From the NCBI GenBank assembly GCA_014380005.1, contig JACMKT010000098.1, positions 1 through 33,274 of the forward strand: DNA of 33,274 bases, written 5' to 3'. Origin of the DNA: Rhodospirillales bacterium. Its GTDB lineage: Bacteria; Pseudomonadota; Alphaproteobacteria; Rhodospirillales; Magnetospirillaceae. Position 1 is the first letter of the stretch, and every line of letters starts with the position of its first letter. The translations under genes were made by a program, and so were the position numbers. Under the pieces are notes generated by a model. The model had not been told where the DNA came from, did not search any database, and was given only the letters and a program-made list of their open reading frames with translations. Positions 31,968 through 33,274 of the stretch are shown one piece after another.

Positions 31968-32282
31968 TCAGGACGCCCCGTCGAGTACAAGGTAATGCGC
32001 TTCCGTACCGACGATCTCCGCCGGATGTTCCGCTTCCAACGCCGGCACCTCGCGGGCCACCGCCGCCTGCACCGCCGAGATATCGTCCTTGCACACCGCC
32101 AAGCCGCCGGAAACGCGCCACGGGCCGCAGCCGTGGGCCGATGCCAAGGTGGGGGCCGATGCCAAGGTGGGGGCCGAAGCCAAGGTGGGAACGAAAGAAC
32201 TGGTGGTGGTGATTGTGGTTTCGGGCGCCGCCGCGCAGCCGCTCAGCGCCAGGGCGAAACCAATGATCCATAAAGCCTTCAT
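31968..32282 (-). CDS. Small lipoprotein with tandem repeat
   Basis: The 104-aa protein starts MKALWIIGFALALSGCAAAP, a lipoprotein signal with lipobox LSGC, so it should be anchored to a membrane by its N-terminal Cys. A tripled PTLASA hexapeptide (from an 18-bp DNA repeat at 32137-32189) follows, then a more conserved C-terminal part with two Cys (HGCGPW, LAVCKDD). ATG 32282 has GGAGG five to six bases upstream. Function unknown. Confidence 0.75.
   Translation of the reverse strand: MKALWIIGFALALSGCAAAPETTITTTSSFVPTLASAPTLASAPTLASAHGCGPWRVSGGLAVCKDDISAVQAAVAREVPALEAEHPAEIVGTEAHYLVLDGAS
32137..32189 (+). repeat. Three-copy 18-bp tandem repeat inside the lipoprotein gene
   Basis: The unit GCCGATGCCAAGGTGGGG is repeated three times; the third copy differs at one base and is cut short by one base. 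It keeps the reading frame, encoding the PTLASA repeat, so copy number could vary between strains without a frameshift. Confidence 0.85.
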
Positions 32283-32531
32283 AACACCCTCCATCGCGCT
32301 GATGAGGGGAGTCTAGGCCCATTGCCGCCTAACCGGCTGGGAGCATCGGCGCTACCCCAATGGGCGGAAATGCCCCGTTAGAGGTAGATAAGACACAAGG
32401 AAACGGCGGCAGCGGGAGACGGCGAACGGAGCTTGCGCGGATGGCTGGGGGAAGCACACAAGCTTGCGGGGGGTAGCCCTTTTTTGTTGGTTCTTCAGGG
32501 GTTGCCGAGGCCATCGCACGAGGCTGGCCCC

Positions 32532-32646
32532 GCAAGATTCACCACCAAGGGCACCAAGGACACCAAGAAGACGTGCCGGAGCACACCTAATGCGGCCACC
32601 CGGCAGATGGCTTCGTGCCCCTAGTGCCCTTGGTGGTAAATCTTGC
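32532..32646. repeat. 115-bp inverted-repeat element
   Basis: Two 23-bp arms (32532-32554 and 32624-32646), complementary at 22 of 23 positions, enclose 69 bp. The left side also holds short direct repeats of the ACCAAGG type (CACCAAGGGCACCAAGGACACC). It carries no gene and resembles REP-like or miniature inverted-repeat elements scattered in bacterial genomes. It lies in the 425-bp region between the lipoprotein start and aspS, which otherwise shows no gene. Confidence 0.75.
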
Positions 32647-32663
32647 CAATCCGCGACGCCAAC

Positions 32664-32692
32664 AAAAAAGGCGCCCCCGTAGAAGCGCCCTT
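32664..32692 (-). terminator. Rho-independent terminator of aspS
   Basis: Read on the minus strand, AAGGGCGC pairs with GCGCCTTT across a 10-nt loop, including one G-U pair, and six T residues close the structure. It begins 27 nt after the aspS stop codon. Confidence 0.8.
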
Positions 32693-32719
32693 TCCGTGTC
32701 GTCGAGCCGAAGCCCTGTC

Positions 32720-33274
32720 TCAGCCTTCCTTCTTCGGCTTGGGCAGGTCCAGCTTGAGGTGCAGTTCGCGCAGGCGGGGCGATTCCACTTCCGCCGGGGC
32801 GCCCATGAGCAGGTCCTGGGCCTGCTGGTTCATGGGGAACAGGATGACCTCGCGGATATTGGGCTGATCGGCCAGCAGCATGACGATGCGATCCACGCCG
32901 GGGGCCGAGCCACCGTGCGGCGGGGCGCCGTAGCGGAAGGCGTTCAGCATGCCGCCGAATTTTTCCTCGACCACTTCAGGACCATAGCCGGCGATGCCGA
33001 AGGCCTTGATCATGATGTCGGCACGGTGGTTACGGATGGCGCCCGAGGACAGCTCCACGCCGTTACAGACGATGTCGTACTGATAGGCGTTGATGGTCAG
33101 CGGGTCCTGAGTCTCCAGCGCTTCCATGCCGCCCTGGGGCATGGAGAAGGGATTATGGCTGAAGTCGATCTGGTTGGTTTCCTCGTTCATTTCGAACATG
33201 GGGAAATCCACGGTCCAGCAGAACTTGAACACGTCCTTTTCCAGCAGGTCCAGATCAACGCCCACCTTGGTGCG
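32720..33274 (-). CDS. aspS: Aspartyl-tRNA synthetase, C-terminal part
   Basis: This is the last 184 codons of a class II aminoacyl-tRNA synthetase that charges tRNA-Asp (or, in alphaproteobacteria, often Asp and Asn tRNAs). Visible are [18 protein letters not shown], the bacterial-type [12 protein letters not shown] block and class II motif 3 in [14 protein letters not shown] with its catalytic Arg. It ends in a lysine-rich tail. The gene continues past the right edge of the window, so its start is not seen. Confidence 0.96.
   Translation of the reverse strand, partial: RTKVGVDLDLLEKDVFKFCWTVDFPMFEMNEETNQIDFSHNPFSMPQGGMEALETQDPLTINAYQYDIVCNGVELSSGAIRNHRADIMIKAFGIAGYGPEVVEEKFGGMLNAFRYGAPPHGGSAPGVDRIVMLLADQPNIREVILFPMNQQAQDLLMGAPAEVESPRLRELHLKLDLPKPKKEG

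Noticed and set aside
1..33274. tRNA, rRNA or CRISPR arrays
   Set aside because: I saw no cloverleaf-like sequence, rRNA block or regularly spaced repeats.

Overview
The DNA is GC-rich with long overlapping operons, and its housekeeping genes (glk/glgA/glgC glycogen genes, aspS) look alphaproteobacterial. A Rhodospirillales bacterium of the Magnetospirillum/Phaeospirillum type is my best guess. This rests on protein style and gene content; no rRNA or other taxonomic marker is present.

Region 1 (1-15.6 kb, + strand) is an arsenic-centred accessory block. It opens with aioB (5'-truncated by the window edge) and aioA, the periplasmic arsenite oxidase that makes arsenate. Next come an EPSP-synthase-like protein and a cofactor-independent phosphoglycerate-mutase-like protein. 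That pair has been proposed to make arsenoenolpyruvate and rearrange it to arsonopyruvate (C-As bond formation) in the actinomycete bisenarsan pathway. A promoter with an overlapping perfect palindrome then begins a long, tightly packed operon: NifH-, NifD- and NifK-like proteins, a 48-aa Cys-Cys peptide, a NifB-type radical SAM protein, a transglutaminase-fold protein, a phosphonopyruvate-decarboxylase-like enzyme and a phosphonoacetaldehyde-dehydrogenase-like enzyme. An AhpD/CMD-type protein, an enoyl-CoA-hydratase-like protein and a strong terminator at 15543-15577 follow. Read together, the block could oxidise arsenite, build a C2/C3 organoarsonate, and pass it or a relative to a nitrogenase-like metalloenzyme. 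That last link is inference, but it is the most unusual feature of the window.

Region 2 (15.6-19.7 kb, - strand) is an arsenic resistance operon read arsM, ECF sigma factor, MFS transporter, a 47-aa membrane peptide, then ACR3 arsenite efflux permease. Three of the four junctions overlap or are very short. No arsR gene is in the window, although both arsenic operons have palindromes at their promoters.

Region 3 (19.7-33.3 kb) looks like ordinary chromosome. It holds a gene-poor spacer, a large metallo-beta-lactamase/cNMP-binding/hemerythrin fusion (- strand), two tiny membrane proteins and a NosR/NapH/CcoG-like polyferredoxin (+), a possible decayed membrane gene, glk and glgA (-) divergent from glgC and a DUF1232 protein (+), a UMF1-type MFS transporter, a degenerate agmatine-deiminase-fold protein, a small lipoprotein with a tandem repeat, a 115-bp inverted-repeat element, and the 3' part of aspS (-) running off the right edge.
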